A DNA stretch of 64,000 bases from Bacillota bacterium (GTDB taxonomy: Bacteria; Bacillota; Clostridia; Lachnospirales; Lachnospiraceae), in assembly GCA_023421075.1 (NCBI GenBank), contig JAEZUM010000013.1:76917-140916 (forward strand), in the 5' to 3' direction. The notes beneath the pieces were generated by a model. That model worked only from the letters and a program-made list of their open reading frames with translations. It was not told where the DNA came from and made no database searches. The position numbers were made by a program, and so were the translations under genes. Positions 44,832 to 53,766 of this stretch are shown one piece after another. Every line of letters starts with the position of its first letter. Position 1 is the first letter of the stretch.

Positions 44832-46147
44832 TGCAAGATGTTCTTGGATTGATTAATTATGGGTTAATATTCCTATTTGGGCTACTGCTTTCTGTTATGT
44901 TTGCCGGGATTGATAACACACAAAGGAACCGTAAAGCGATTCTTTGTATTGTTATACTCCTGTGTCTGGTACAAATCCTCAGTTGGCGTTTCCTTGGGTA
45001 TGATATCACAGTAAAAATATATCCTGTTATCATACATCTTCCACTGATATTATTGATCACCTTTTATTTTAAACGTAGTTTGCCGATTTCGATTGTCTCC
45101 GTCCTCAGTGCTTATTTGTGCTGTCAGACTCCTCAATGGTTTGCTACAGTATCCCTTTACCTGTTTGACAGCAGAGTTGCTTACCTGATAACGAATTCTC
45201 TGGCACTATTCCCGGTGTTCTATCTTCTAAGGAGATATGTTACTGCATCTGTTAACCGTTTGATGAACCTGTCCAAAAAATCTCTGCTGCTCTTTGGTAT
45301 TATTCCTATCTTCTATTATTTATTTGATTATACGACGACCATATATACGGATGTATTGTTTCAGGGTATCAAAATTGCAGTTCTGTTTATGCCCTCGGTT
45401 GTATCAATGTTTTACTTTATCTTCATTAATTTTCATTATAATGAAATTCAACGTCGCAGCATTGCTGAAAATGAAAGTATGCTATTATCCATACAGATGA
45501 AGCAGGCCAAGAAGGACTTGAGTGATTTCTGGAATCAACAGGAAGCGACAGCGATTCATCGCCATGATATGCGACACCACCTTAACCTGATAACCGGTTT
45601 TCTCTCCGAAGGTGATACCGTGAAAGCCATTGAGTATATAAATCAGGTTCAGTCTACCATAATAGAAGCTACTCCGATCCGTTATTGTGAGAACAGTACC
45701 GTTAACTTAATTCTTTCTTATTATGCAGGAAAGTCAGAGTCCGATCATATTGCTTTCTCTGTCAATGCTCAGGTCCCAAAGGACATATCCATCGCAGAAA
45801 CGGAGCTTTGCGCCTTGCTTTCCAACGGTTTGGAAAATGCCTTCAACGCTTGTACTAAGATGGGAGAGGAGCAAACCAGAAGAATTCATTTTCAATGCAA
45901 GGTACGCAAAGAAAAGCTTCTGATTCTTATAGAAAATAGCTTTGATGGTACATTAATCGAAGAAAACGGATTACCAAAAAGTTCGCAGTCCGGTCACGGC
46001 TTTGGAATGAAAAGCATGATGATGATCATTAAAAAGTATCATGGTTACCACTCCTATTCCGCAAACAAGGGGATATTTACCTTGCGAATACTACTGCCGC
46101 TTACGGATAACATGGAGGAATTACATCCCACCTCTCCACTCCTATGA
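44831..46147 (+). CDS. GHKL-type sensor histidine kinase
   Basis: A 438-residue membrane kinase. About six membrane segments fill residues 1-200; the phospho-acceptor region is HRHDMRHHLNLI (about 238-249), followed by an AgrC/DcuS-like GHKL ATPase domain with NGLENAFNAC and GHGFGMKSM. The ATG overlaps the AraC gene stop (TGATG) with GAGGTG upstream, so the two are coupled. No response regulator follows. The last 6 bases overlap the end of the convergent histidine kinase gene. Confidence 0.82.
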   Translation: MQDVLGLINYGLIFLFGLLLSVMFAGIDNTQRNRKAILCIVILLCLVQILSWRFLGYDITVKIYPVIIHLPLILLITFYFKRSLPISIVSVLSAYLCCQTPQWFATVSLYLFDSRVAYLITNSLALFPVFYLLRRYVTASVNRLMNLSKKSLLLFGIIPIFYYLFDYTTTIYTDVLFQGIKIAVLFMPSVVSMFYFIFINFHYNEIQRRSIAENESMLLSIQMKQAKKDLSDFWNQQEATAIHRHDMRHHLNLITGFLSEGDTVKAIEYINQVQSTIIEATPIRYCENSTVNLILSYYAGKSESDHIAFSVNAQVPKDISIAETELCALLSNGLENAFNACTKMGEEQTRRIHFQCKVRKEKLLILIENSFDGTLIEENGLPKSSQSGHGFGMKSMMMIIKKYHGYHSYSANKGIFTLRILLPLTDNMEELHPTSPLL

Positions 46148-47200
46148 TAAAGCTATCGTAAAGCAAATGCTGAGGCCACCGTACTCATTATTCTCAGCCC
46201 ATATCTCTCCGGAATGAGCCCGAATAATATTCTGGCAGATGGATAGACCCAGTCCTGAGACTGCACGGCTCTGATCGGAGGTATAAAAGGGTTCAAATAT
46301 ATGAGGAAAGTCCTTCGCATCAATCCCCTTACCGTTGTCGGCGATAACAAAGGTTACGGCCCCGTGTTTTTTACTAATATCTACCCGTATGGATAAGTTC
46401 TTCTTTTCCTTATTGTGCTTCATCGCATTCCCGATTAGATTGGCAAATACCCTTCTTAACTTTGCCAAATCCACCTGAAGCTTCTCCGAAGAATTGCAAT
46501 GATTTACAACTTGAAAATCGATTCCGGAGGCAATAATTTCATTCTGATATTCCATACAAAGTATTTCCTCAATATAGGCGATCGGATAAGTTTGCAGTTG
46601 CAGCTCCGTAGAAAGCTTTCCTTCAATATATCCGTCAAAATCCAATAAAATCGCCTCTATATCCTTGGCCCTGCTATGGATCACTTTAAGATATTGCTTT
46701 ATTCTTTCTTCCGGGAGATCCTTCTTAATCAAGTTCTCACTATAGCCTAATACACTGGTTAACGGGGTCTTGATGTCGTGGGAAATACTGGCAATCATCC
46801 TGTTCTGGGCTTGTTTTTCTTCCATCAGCTCTGCGGATAGTAGTGCAAAGGAATTCTGTAGTTGCCCTATCTCGTCCTTTCTTTTGGTCCGTTCAATGGC
46901 ATGACTCTTATACAGCTTTACACTTCTGTTAAGCTTGGCTAAAGGCTTTGAATACATCACGAAAATGATTACTCCGAGAAGGATTATCATAAAAATCAAT
47001 ATAATTAATTCAAAATGAATAAGTTCTCTGCCAATCTTACTATTACTCAGGGTAGCCTTAGAAATCTGAAAGCCCGTCAAAACCTCCAGCTTTTGAGCTA
47101 GCTCCTGAAAGAAATAATAATCAATATAAAGATATAGAGCAATGGTATTGAATATCAGAAGTATAATTATGATAATTGGTATCTTGATTTTTAAACTCAT
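46142..47200 (-). CDS. HAMP-type sensor histidine kinase
   Basis: A 352-residue kinase with membrane segments at about 8-28 and 64-85 flanking a short extracellular loop, a HAMP linker, HisKA with SHDIKTPLTSV and HATPase with NAMKHNKE, NGKGI and SGLGLSI. The start overlaps the regulator stop (ATGA). The short sensor loop resembles kinases that sense the state of a neighbouring ABC transporter, and an FtsX-type transporter is encoded in the same run of genes. Confidence 0.85.
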   Translation of the reverse strand: MSLKIKIPIIIIILLIFNTIALYLYIDYYFFQELAQKLEVLTGFQISKATLSNSKIGRELIHFELIILIFMIILLGVIIFVMYSKPLAKLNRSVKLYKSHAIERTKRKDEIGQLQNSFALLSAELMEEKQAQNRMIASISHDIKTPLTSVLGYSENLIKKDLPEERIKQYLKVIHSRAKDIEAILLDFDGYIEGKLSTELQLQTYPIAYIEEILCMEYQNEIIASGIDFQVVNHCNSSEKLQVDLAKLRRVFANLIGNAMKHNKEKKNLSIRVDISKKHGAVTFVIADNGKGIDAKDFPHIFEPFYTSDQSRAVSGLGLSICQNIIRAHSGEIWAENNEYGGLSICFTIALS

Positions 47201-47880
47201 AGCATCACTCCATTTACTAATTTATAACCAACACCCCATACTGTCTTAATATAACGATTATCCGGATCGATCTTATCTCGCAGCGTTTTTATGGTGACCG
47301 TAACAGAGTTTACATCAAAATAATCCATTCCCCATACCTGATCAAATATTTGCTCTCTTGTCAGCACCTTTCCGATATTTTCATATAAATATACGAACAG
47401 CTTAAATTCTCTGGTTGTAATGTCAATCCTGCTATTATTTTTATAAACCTCATAGCTGTCTTGATTAATTAAAAATTCACCAAAGGAAATAATCTTATTG
47501 GTTGTCGAAGCATTTCTTTGATCTCTTCTTATATGAGCTTTTATTTTGCCGATCAATTCTTCGACGATGAACGGCTTTGTGATATAATCGTCCGCTCCTA
47601 ATTCAAGTCCGACCAAGGTATCTAAGGTTCTGCTTTTTGCAGTAACAAAAATAATGGGGCATTTTAACTTATCTCTTACGATTTTGCATACTTCATGACC
47701 ATTCATACCCGGCATCATGATATCCAGTAAGATTAAATCAAACACCTCACCGGACTGTATTGTGGTTAAGGCATCGATTCCATTATATACCACAACTGTT
47801 TCAAACCCTTCATCCTTCAGATTATCCGAGATTAAACTTACGATATTTATATCATCGTCCGCGATTAAGATCTTCGACAT
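47197..47880 (-). CDS. OmpR-family response regulator
   Basis: A 227-residue regulator: receiver with DDD at 8-10, phospho-Asp in LILLDIMMPG and Lys in TKPF, then a winged-helix DNA-binding domain (about 130-225, ending VWGVGYKL). It overlaps both neighbours (TAATG upstream, ATGA downstream), so it is translated with the anchored protein and the kinase. Likely controls the FtsX transporter operon. Confidence 0.9.
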   Translation of the reverse strand: MSKILIADDDINIVSLISDNLKDEGFETVVVYNGIDALTTIQSGEVFDLILLDIMMPGMNGHEVCKIVRDKLKCPIIFVTAKSRTLDTLVGLELGADDYITKPFIVEELIGKIKAHIRRDQRNASTTNKIISFGEFLINQDSYEVYKNNSRIDITTREFKLFVYLYENIGKVLTREQIFDQVWGMDYFDVNSVTVTIKTLRDKIDPDNRYIKTVWGVGYKLVNGVML

Positions 47881-48674
47881 TAAGTCACCTCCTGTATATA
47901 CTCCACATATTCCTTAATCAACTTTAGCATACTCTCCAGTTCAACGTTCAGTTGATCAATATCCTGGTTCTGCTTTGCTGTTAATATCTTTTCTTTTTGA
48001 TTGGTAAAGTCATCCAGATAATCAGATGCCTCCTGCTCATAAGCATCCAGTTTCTTCCTATCGTCACATTCCTGAATACGCTCCAATGCCTCCGCTTCTT
48101 TCTGCATGGCTACGTCGGCTTCCTGTGCAATTGCCTCTAACTCATCGGAGAAGCCAAACAGCTGTGCCATCACATTACCGCTGCCCTTCGAGCTCTTTTT
48201 AAGAATTGCATCGATCTCTGTATAGATGGCTTCAATCGCTTGTCTTTTTTCATTAATAAGAGCCTGATCCAACTTAACTTCCTCGGGCTTTGGCTTGCCT
48301 GGTGTTGGAGATAGTGTTGGAGTTGGAGATGGTTTCTCCGATAGCTGTGGTGAAACCACCTGATCAATATCATCCGATCCCTCACTGTTACGGTCCGTAT
48401 CCGGTATTATAATATCCGGGGTAGGTGTAGGGTTTGGTGTAGTGGTAGGTGTAGTAGGGGTAGGTGTATTATCCTCCTGCCTCTCAACAGAGGAGTTGGC
48501 AGGTTCGTCCACCTCATCAACGATCGGTTGGGATGTAGTATTCGTTTCCTCCGTATCCTCGGAGCCAACCACAACACGGTCCTTTGCTTCGGTTTGATTG
48601 AATTCTATAAAGGTAATGATACAAATTAATAATACTACTACTATCATTATACTGTAAATCGTATTTTTTCTCAT
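47880..48674 (-). CDS. Membrane-anchored coiled protein with Pro/Thr linker
   Basis: A 264-residue protein not matching a family that I know. Residues 5-26 are one membrane anchor; residues 30-65 are acidic and Thr/Ser-rich, 66-128 a Pro/Thr/Ser linker, and 130-264 strongly helical and charged, probably a coiled coil. It is likely exported and anchored. It lies 28 bases after the FtsX gene and overlaps the response-regulator gene, so it may be an accessory of the transporter or of signal sensing. Confidence 0.7.
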   Translation of the reverse strand: MRKNTIYSIMIVVVLLICIITFIEFNQTEAKDRVVVGSEDTEETNTTSQPIVDEVDEPANSSVERQEDNTPTPTTPTTTPNPTPTPDIIIPDTDRNSEGSDDIDQVVSPQLSEKPSPTPTLSPTPGKPKPEEVKLDQALINEKRQAIEAIYTEIDAILKKSSKGSGNVMAQLFGFSDELEAIAQEADVAMQKEAEALERIQECDDRKKLDAYEQEASDYLDDFTNQKEKILTAKQNQDIDQLNVELESMLKLIKEYVEYIQEVT

Positions 48675-48702
48675 CCTGACCTCCTGCGAGTATATCCTAT
48701 CA

Positions 48703-51081
48703 TTATTCGATACTTTTTAATGCCTCGATCATATTGATATTTCGAAGCTTCTTCTTCATGATAAGATTCGTTATGATTGTGATTATCAGTGTTATTCCAA
48801 ACGCTGTAAGGATCGTTGCAGCCTGGATGTCTGTTGGAAGTATCACCCCGGAATTCGAAAAGGAATCTAAAATGATCCGGAACAACAGAACACCACAGGG
48901 TAGGCCCCCGATACAACCCAAAGCGGTAAGAAGCATATTCTCTACAAATAGAAGCCGACTGACCTCAGCATCGTAATAGCCTAGTACCATTAAGGTAGCA
49001 AATTCTCTGGCTCTTTCAAAGATGTTAATGGACGTAATATTATAGATAACTGTAATGGTCATTATTCCGGCTGCTACGATAATGATTAGTATGATGGTAT
49101 TTAACATCTCCAGGTTTTCCTCTACTACTTTACTGAAATCATCTCTGGTGTTAACCGCCTTTACATCCTCCTGCTGGGTGAGCTGTTCCTTCAGCGATTC
49201 CAGCTCATTTTTATCGATTAGTTCTACCATGGCGATATTATAATCAAGTGGTAGCTCAGTCTCATTTGCTTCCGCCTCTGAAATATAGATTACATTTGAG
49301 GTATACTGTACGGAAATATCGGATATGGTAAAGGTATCGGTTACCGAGTCGTCCTCCAGTGTTAGGGTATCCCCTATCTCAAGACCGGCTTCCTCCGCCA
49401 GGGATTTCGGGATTATTACGCTATTCTCCCCAACGGTCAGCAAATCCCCCGACTTATCATATAGCTTAATAAGTTCACTACCCACAGCAAGAATCTGAAC
49501 AGTCGTCGATGTGTATTGATTCTCTTTGATCCTGGCATGATAGGTCTTGGTCAATTCGAGCGTCCGGATATCAGTACCCGGGAACAGTTCCTCTGAAGCT
49601 ACAATCGGATTTTGATATACTACCGAAAGATCATATGCAATTCCTCGTTGTCTTGCTTCTAGTACTTCATTCGCCGAATCTCTTAGGGATATTCCGGTTA
49701 TCATCAACATTACACTACCGATTACACCGATACTGCTTAGAAAAATTCTAAGCTTATTCAGGAAGATATTACGACAGATAAGCTTCGTTGAATAGCTCAG
49801 TCTCCTCCAAAGCCATGTTATTCCTTCGATGAGTATGGTTTTTGATTTTTTTGGAGGCTTCGGACGCATAGCCTGAGCCGGTACCTCCCTCAATACACCC
49901 CTTACAGCCATATTCGCTGCCGATAAGCTGCACAACAATGACAATAGGAAGGGAGCGAATATTAACTGCCAGCTTTTATAAATGGTTAATTCACCAAGAG
50001 CAAAACGATTATAAAACATTCTCACCAATACCTTAGGAATTGTAATGGTTCCCAAATATGCAAATAGAATGGTACCCAGCAGACATGCAATGGCAGCATA
50101 AAACAGATAGGAGCTTTTGATTCTGGCTTTACTGATTCCCATTGCCTGAAGAATTGCTATTTGCGTTCTCTGAATCTCAACCATTTTTGTCATGGTTATC
50201 AGAAGAATAATCGCTGCAACCAGGAAGAAGATAACCGGAAATAGATAGGATACGGTACTGATGGTATCAATTCCGCCTTGAACTGCAATCACACTGGCAT
50301 GCTCCTCTTGTCTTATTGTAGCTTGATAATTTTCCTGTTGCTCCAATAACCGGAGCGTATCATCGATCTGATTGGACTTCACCAACACCTCCTGATAAGC
50401 TTCCAGGGATTTCTCCAGCTCATTTATGGATGCTTGACGCTTCTGCTCATTCTTCTGCTCCATCAGTGTCGCCTTCTGAGCCACATATTCTTCTGAATTC
50501 TCTAGGATCGTTACCATGGATGCTTTTGTTGTATAGACGATACCAAAGGTCTTATGTGACACATGAGTCGTGGCACTATCCTTCACCTTATAAGCATTCT
50601 CCGGACTGTCACCAATTCCCACGATCAGGAAAGAGGTATGATTAAGCTCAACGGTTTCTCCTACTGCAATCTCATTTGCCTTCGCAAACTTGGAGTCAAT
50701 GATACATTCATAATCCTTCTCAGGCATCCTTCCCTGCGATAGATAGATTGCATTAAGGCTTGTTAAGCTATGTAACAGCAAGGATACATCATGATCCTTC
50801 ACTACCGCGTCAAGCCCTGCTGTATAGCGACCTTCCAAAACAACATCCTGTCCCGGCTCCAGCTCTCCCAGCTGATCTTCTGTGATACCACGAAACATCA
50901 CCCAAGCATCAGCCATATTCTGCTCTATATAATAATGATCTACTCCTTTATGAATTGATTGGATGGTCGCCAGCATACCGGAAAACATAAAGGACCCGAT
51001 TGCAATAATTAAGATAATGGAGATAAATTGTCCAAAATTATTCTTTATCTCTCTGAGCATGCGCAAATAAAGTTTTCTCAT
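48703..51081 (-). CDS. FtsX-like ABC transporter permease with large extracellular domains
   Basis: A 792-residue permease with two FtsX domains, each with a membrane segment group and a big extracellular part after the first segment (about 40-270 and 470-640). About 10 membrane segments in all. The ATG at 51081 is used with GGAG upstream; it starts 2 bases after the ATPase stop. Such MacB/LolCDE-like transporters act in lipid, peptide or cell-envelope traffic. With the nearby two-component pair, a role in sensing or detoxifying envelope-active peptides is possible. Confidence 0.85.
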   Translation of the reverse strand: MRKLYLRMLREIKNNFGQFISIILIIAIGSFMFSGMLATIQSIHKGVDHYYIEQNMADAWVMFRGITEDQLGELEPGQDVVLEGRYTAGLDAVVKDHDVSLLLHSLTSLNAIYLSQGRMPEKDYECIIDSKFAKANEIAVGETVELNHTSFLIVGIGDSPENAYKVKDSATTHVSHKTFGIVYTTKASMVTILENSEEYVAQKATLMEQKNEQKRQASINELEKSLEAYQEVLVKSNQIDDTLRLLEQQENYQATIRQEEHASVIAVQGGIDTISTVSYLFPVIFFLVAAIILLITMTKMVEIQRTQIAILQAMGISKARIKSSYLFYAAIACLLGTILFAYLGTITIPKVLVRMFYNRFALGELTIYKSWQLIFAPFLLSLLCSLSAANMAVRGVLREVPAQAMRPKPPKKSKTILIEGITWLWRRLSYSTKLICRNIFLNKLRIFLSSIGVIGSVMLMITGISLRDSANEVLEARQRGIAYDLSVVYQNPIVASEELFPGTDIRTLELTKTYHARIKENQYTSTTVQILAVGSELIKLYDKSGDLLTVGENSVIIPKSLAEEAGLEIGDTLTLEDDSVTDTFTISDISVQYTSNVIYISEAEANETELPLDYNIAMVELIDKNELESLKEQLTQQEDVKAVNTRDDFSKVVEENLEMLNTIILIIIVAAGIMTITVIYNITSINIFERAREFATLMVLGYYDAEVSRLLFVENMLLTALGCIGGLPCGVLLFRIILDSFSNSGVILPTDIQAATILTAFGITLIITIITNLIMKKKLRNINMIEALKSIE

Positions 51082-51083
51082 AA

Positions 51084-51788
51084 TTACCACTCCAATTCTT
51101 CTACTTTCGTTTTGGTCTCATTGATGGTTATACTTTCTACCTTACCACTCTTTACTCGAATTACCTTATCGGCCATAGGAGCGATCAAGGAGTTATGGGT
51201 TACCAGGATCACGGTCTTATGATATTCCTTATTTACTTCTTCCAGTAAGGTAAGGATCTTCTTGCCTGTAACATAATCCAGGGCTCCGGTTGGTTCGTCG
51301 CAAAGCAGGATCATTGGATTCTTAGCAATGGCTCTTGCGATAGCTACCCTTTGCTGCTCCCCACCGGATAATTGGGAGGGAAAATTCTTACTTCGCTCCG
51401 ATAGCCCTACCTTATCGAGTATCTCCGACGGAGATAAATGCTCCTTGCATACCTCCGCAGCAAATTCAACATTTTCCAGGGCAGTTAAATTCGTGATAAG
51501 ATTGTAAAATTGAAAAATAAAGCCGACATTCTCTCTTCGATAAATGGTCAATTCCTTCGCTCTATACTTGGCGATGTCTTCTTCCCCGATCAGTACCTTC
51601 CCTGAGGTTGCCTGATCCATTCCTCCTAAAATATTGAGGATTGTAGATTTTCCTGCACCGGAGGCTCCGAGAATAATCACAAATTCTCCCTCGTTAATCG
51701 TAAAATCCACTCCGGAAAGTGCATGTATTGTGATATCTCCAATCTTATAATCCTTCTTAACTCCTCTAAACTCTATTTGTTTGCTCAT
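51084..51788 (-). CDS. ABC transporter ATP-binding protein (MacB/LolD type)
   Basis: A 234-residue ATPase with Walker A GASGAGKST (about 41-49), Q-loop FQFYNLI, signature LSGGEQQRVAIARA (about 140-153), Walker B MILLCDEPTGALD and the switch His in VTHN. It powers the FtsX-type permease encoded directly downstream. First gene of a five-gene minus-strand run ending in the histidine kinase. Confidence 0.92.
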   Translation of the reverse strand: MSKQIEFRGVKKDYKIGDITIHALSGVDFTINEGEFVIILGASGAGKSTILNILGGMDQATSGKVLIGEEDIAKYRAKELTIYRRENVGFIFQFYNLITNLTALENVEFAAEVCKEHLSPSEILDKVGLSERSKNFPSQLSGGEQQRVAIARAIAKNPMILLCDEPTGALDYVTGKKILTLLEEVNKEYHKTVILVTHNSLIAPMADKVIRVKSGKVESITINETKTKVEELEW

Positions 51789-51973
51789 GGTATACCCCTT
51801 TCTTTCTTCTCAGTGTTTACTGATGTTTCAATTATTCGTTAATCCGATCATGCAATTCATCCGATTGACTAATCTTATTGTAAGGAGTATTTATTAAGTG
51901 ACTATGGGATAAAAATTATGAAAAATTAAGAGAGCCAGCCAAGGATGGCATCTTTCGAGCTTTGTATTGACAT

Positions 51974-51999
51974 AAAAAAGAGCTGTTAAGCAACAGCCC
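51974..51999 (-). terminator. Intrinsic terminator of the hydrogenase operon
   Basis: GAGCTGTT (51980-51987) pairs with AACAGCCC (51992-51999) through 8 pairs including one G-T, and six T follow on the minus strand. It starts 10 bases past the hydA stop. Confidence 0.85.
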
Positions 52000-52008
52000 T
52001 TTCCGGTT

Positions 52009-53745
52009 CTACATCTTTCTTCGTCTCACATAATGAGTATGAAGGAGCTCATGTGCTTTATCGCCATAAGGCTCACCAAGGTATTCCTCGTATAGCTTTT
52101 GGATATAAGGATTTTCGTGTGATTTTCTTAATTTCTTATCCTTATCCTCTTTAAAGATACCCTCCATACGTTTTTTGATAACATCGATGTCACCATGGTG
52201 GTAGGGTTGACCTCCTCCGCCAACACAGCCGCCGGGGCAGGCCATAATTTCTATTCCATGGTACTCTGCCTTCCCATCTCTTATATTCTCCAGAAGTGTT
52301 CTGGCATTCCCGAGACCGTGGGCTACAGCGATCTTGACATCCATATCATTGATTTTTACGACTGCTTCTTTAATTCCATCAAAACCTCTAAGGTCATGGA
52401 ACTCTACTTTCTTCAAGGTCTTATTCGTTAACCATTCATAGGTGGTTCGAAGAGCTGCTTCGATTACACCGCCGGTGGTTCCGAACATGACAGAAGCACC
52501 GGTGGATTCCCCAAGTGGATCATCGTAATCCTCGTCCTCCAGCTGCATCAAGTCGATATTCGCTTCCTTCAACATTCTTGCCAGTTCTCTGGTTGTGATT
52601 ACTTCATCTACATTCTGTAGTCCGTCGTTGGATAACTCCGGTCTTGCGGATTCATACTTTTTCGCTAAGCATGGCATGACAGAGACCACACAGATATCCT
52701 CCGGGTTTATCCCCATCTTCTCCGCGTAATAGCTCTTTGCAATTGCTCCAAACATCTCATGTGGTGATTTGCTGGTGGAGGGTATATCCAGCATGTCATT
52801 GAATTGATGTTCGAAGAATTTCACCCATCCGGGACAACAGCTTGTAAGAATCGGCAATTTCCCTCCATGCTTAAGACGGTGAATGAACTCGGTGGCTTCT
52901 TCCATGATCGTCAGATCCGCAGCAAAATCTGTATCAAAGACTTTATCAAAGCCAAGACGGCGCAGTGCAGCAACCATCTTCCCGGTCACGATTGTACCGG
53001 GCTTTGCCCCAAATTCCTCGCCCAGAGCAACGCGAACAGCCGGTGCAGTCTGAACCACAACATGTTTCTTCTTGTCATTTAATGCATTCCAGACATTATT
53101 AATATGGCTGACCTCCGTCAATGCTGCTGTCGGACATACCATAACACACTGTCCGCAGAAGACACAGGTAGAGTCATTCATTGACATATTCAAGGAGGCT
53201 GCAATATAGGTGTCAAAGCCTCTATTAATCGCCGAAAGGACGTTAACGGTTTGAACCTCATTACACATCGTCTCACATCTTCTACACATGACACATTTAT
53301 CCATGTTACGAATGATGGCTCTGCTGGAGATATCTATGGGGTGCTTTGCTCTCTCTCCCTCAAATTTGATCGTCCGAATATGATATTCTGCTGCCAGTGC
53401 CTGAAGCTCACAGCCCAAGCTCTTCTCACATACGAGACAATCCTTGGGGTGATTCGACAGAAATAATTCGATAATCGTCCTTCTTGCCTGAATGCACCGT
53501 AAGGAATTCGTCGTTACTACCATACCCTCCATCGCAGGAGTGGAACAGGAAGGGGCTAGATTTCTTCTTCCCTCTACCTCTACAACACAGATACGACAGC
53601 TGGCCCCTCTGTTCACCATTCTTATATCATGCAGATCCAGATGACATAGCGTCGGAATTCTTATTTTTAATTTTCTGGCAGCCTCCAGGATGGTGCTTCC
53701 ATCCTCCACCACAACCTTCTGATTATTTATTGTCATATTTATCAT
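52009..53745 (-). CDS. hydA: [FeFe] hydrogenase catalytic subunit
   Basis: A 578-residue NADH/ferredoxin-linked hydrogenase. In order: plant-type [2Fe-2S] domain (Cys about 34-65), a His-Cys3 [4Fe-4S] cluster (HPKDCLVCEKSLGC), two [4Fe-4S] ferredoxin motifs (CVMCRRC, CVFCGQC), then the H-cluster domain with TSCCPGW (about 301), MPCLAKKYE (about 355) and ACPGGCVGGGGQP (about 503), and a small C-terminal domain. All ligands are present. AAAGGAGG precedes the ATG. Last of four genes of a bifurcating-type HydABC complex, which makes H2 from NADH and reduced ferredoxin. Confidence 0.92.
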   Translation of the reverse strand: MINMTINNQKVVVEDGSTILEAARKLKIRIPTLCHLDLHDIRMVNRGASCRICVVEVEGRRNLAPSCSTPAMEGMVVTTNSLRCIQARRTIIELFLSNHPKDCLVCEKSLGCELQALAAEYHIRTIKFEGERAKHPIDISSRAIIRNMDKCVMCRRCETMCNEVQTVNVLSAINRGFDTYIAASLNMSMNDSTCVFCGQCVMVCPTAALTEVSHINNVWNALNDKKKHVVVQTAPAVRVALGEEFGAKPGTIVTGKMVAALRRLGFDKVFDTDFAADLTIMEEATEFIHRLKHGGKLPILTSCCPGWVKFFEHQFNDMLDIPSTSKSPHEMFGAIAKSYYAEKMGINPEDICVVSVMPCLAKKYESARPELSNDGLQNVDEVITTRELARMLKEANIDLMQLEDEDYDDPLGESTGASVMFGTTGGVIEAALRTTYEWLTNKTLKKVEFHDLRGFDGIKEAVVKINDMDVKIAVAHGLGNARTLLENIRDGKAEYHGIEIMACPGGCVGGGGQPYHHGDIDVIKKRMEGIFKEDKDKKLRKSHENPYIQKLYEEYLGEPYGDKAHELLHTHYVRRRKM

Positions 53746-53766
53746 AGTATTATACCTCCTTTCTTC

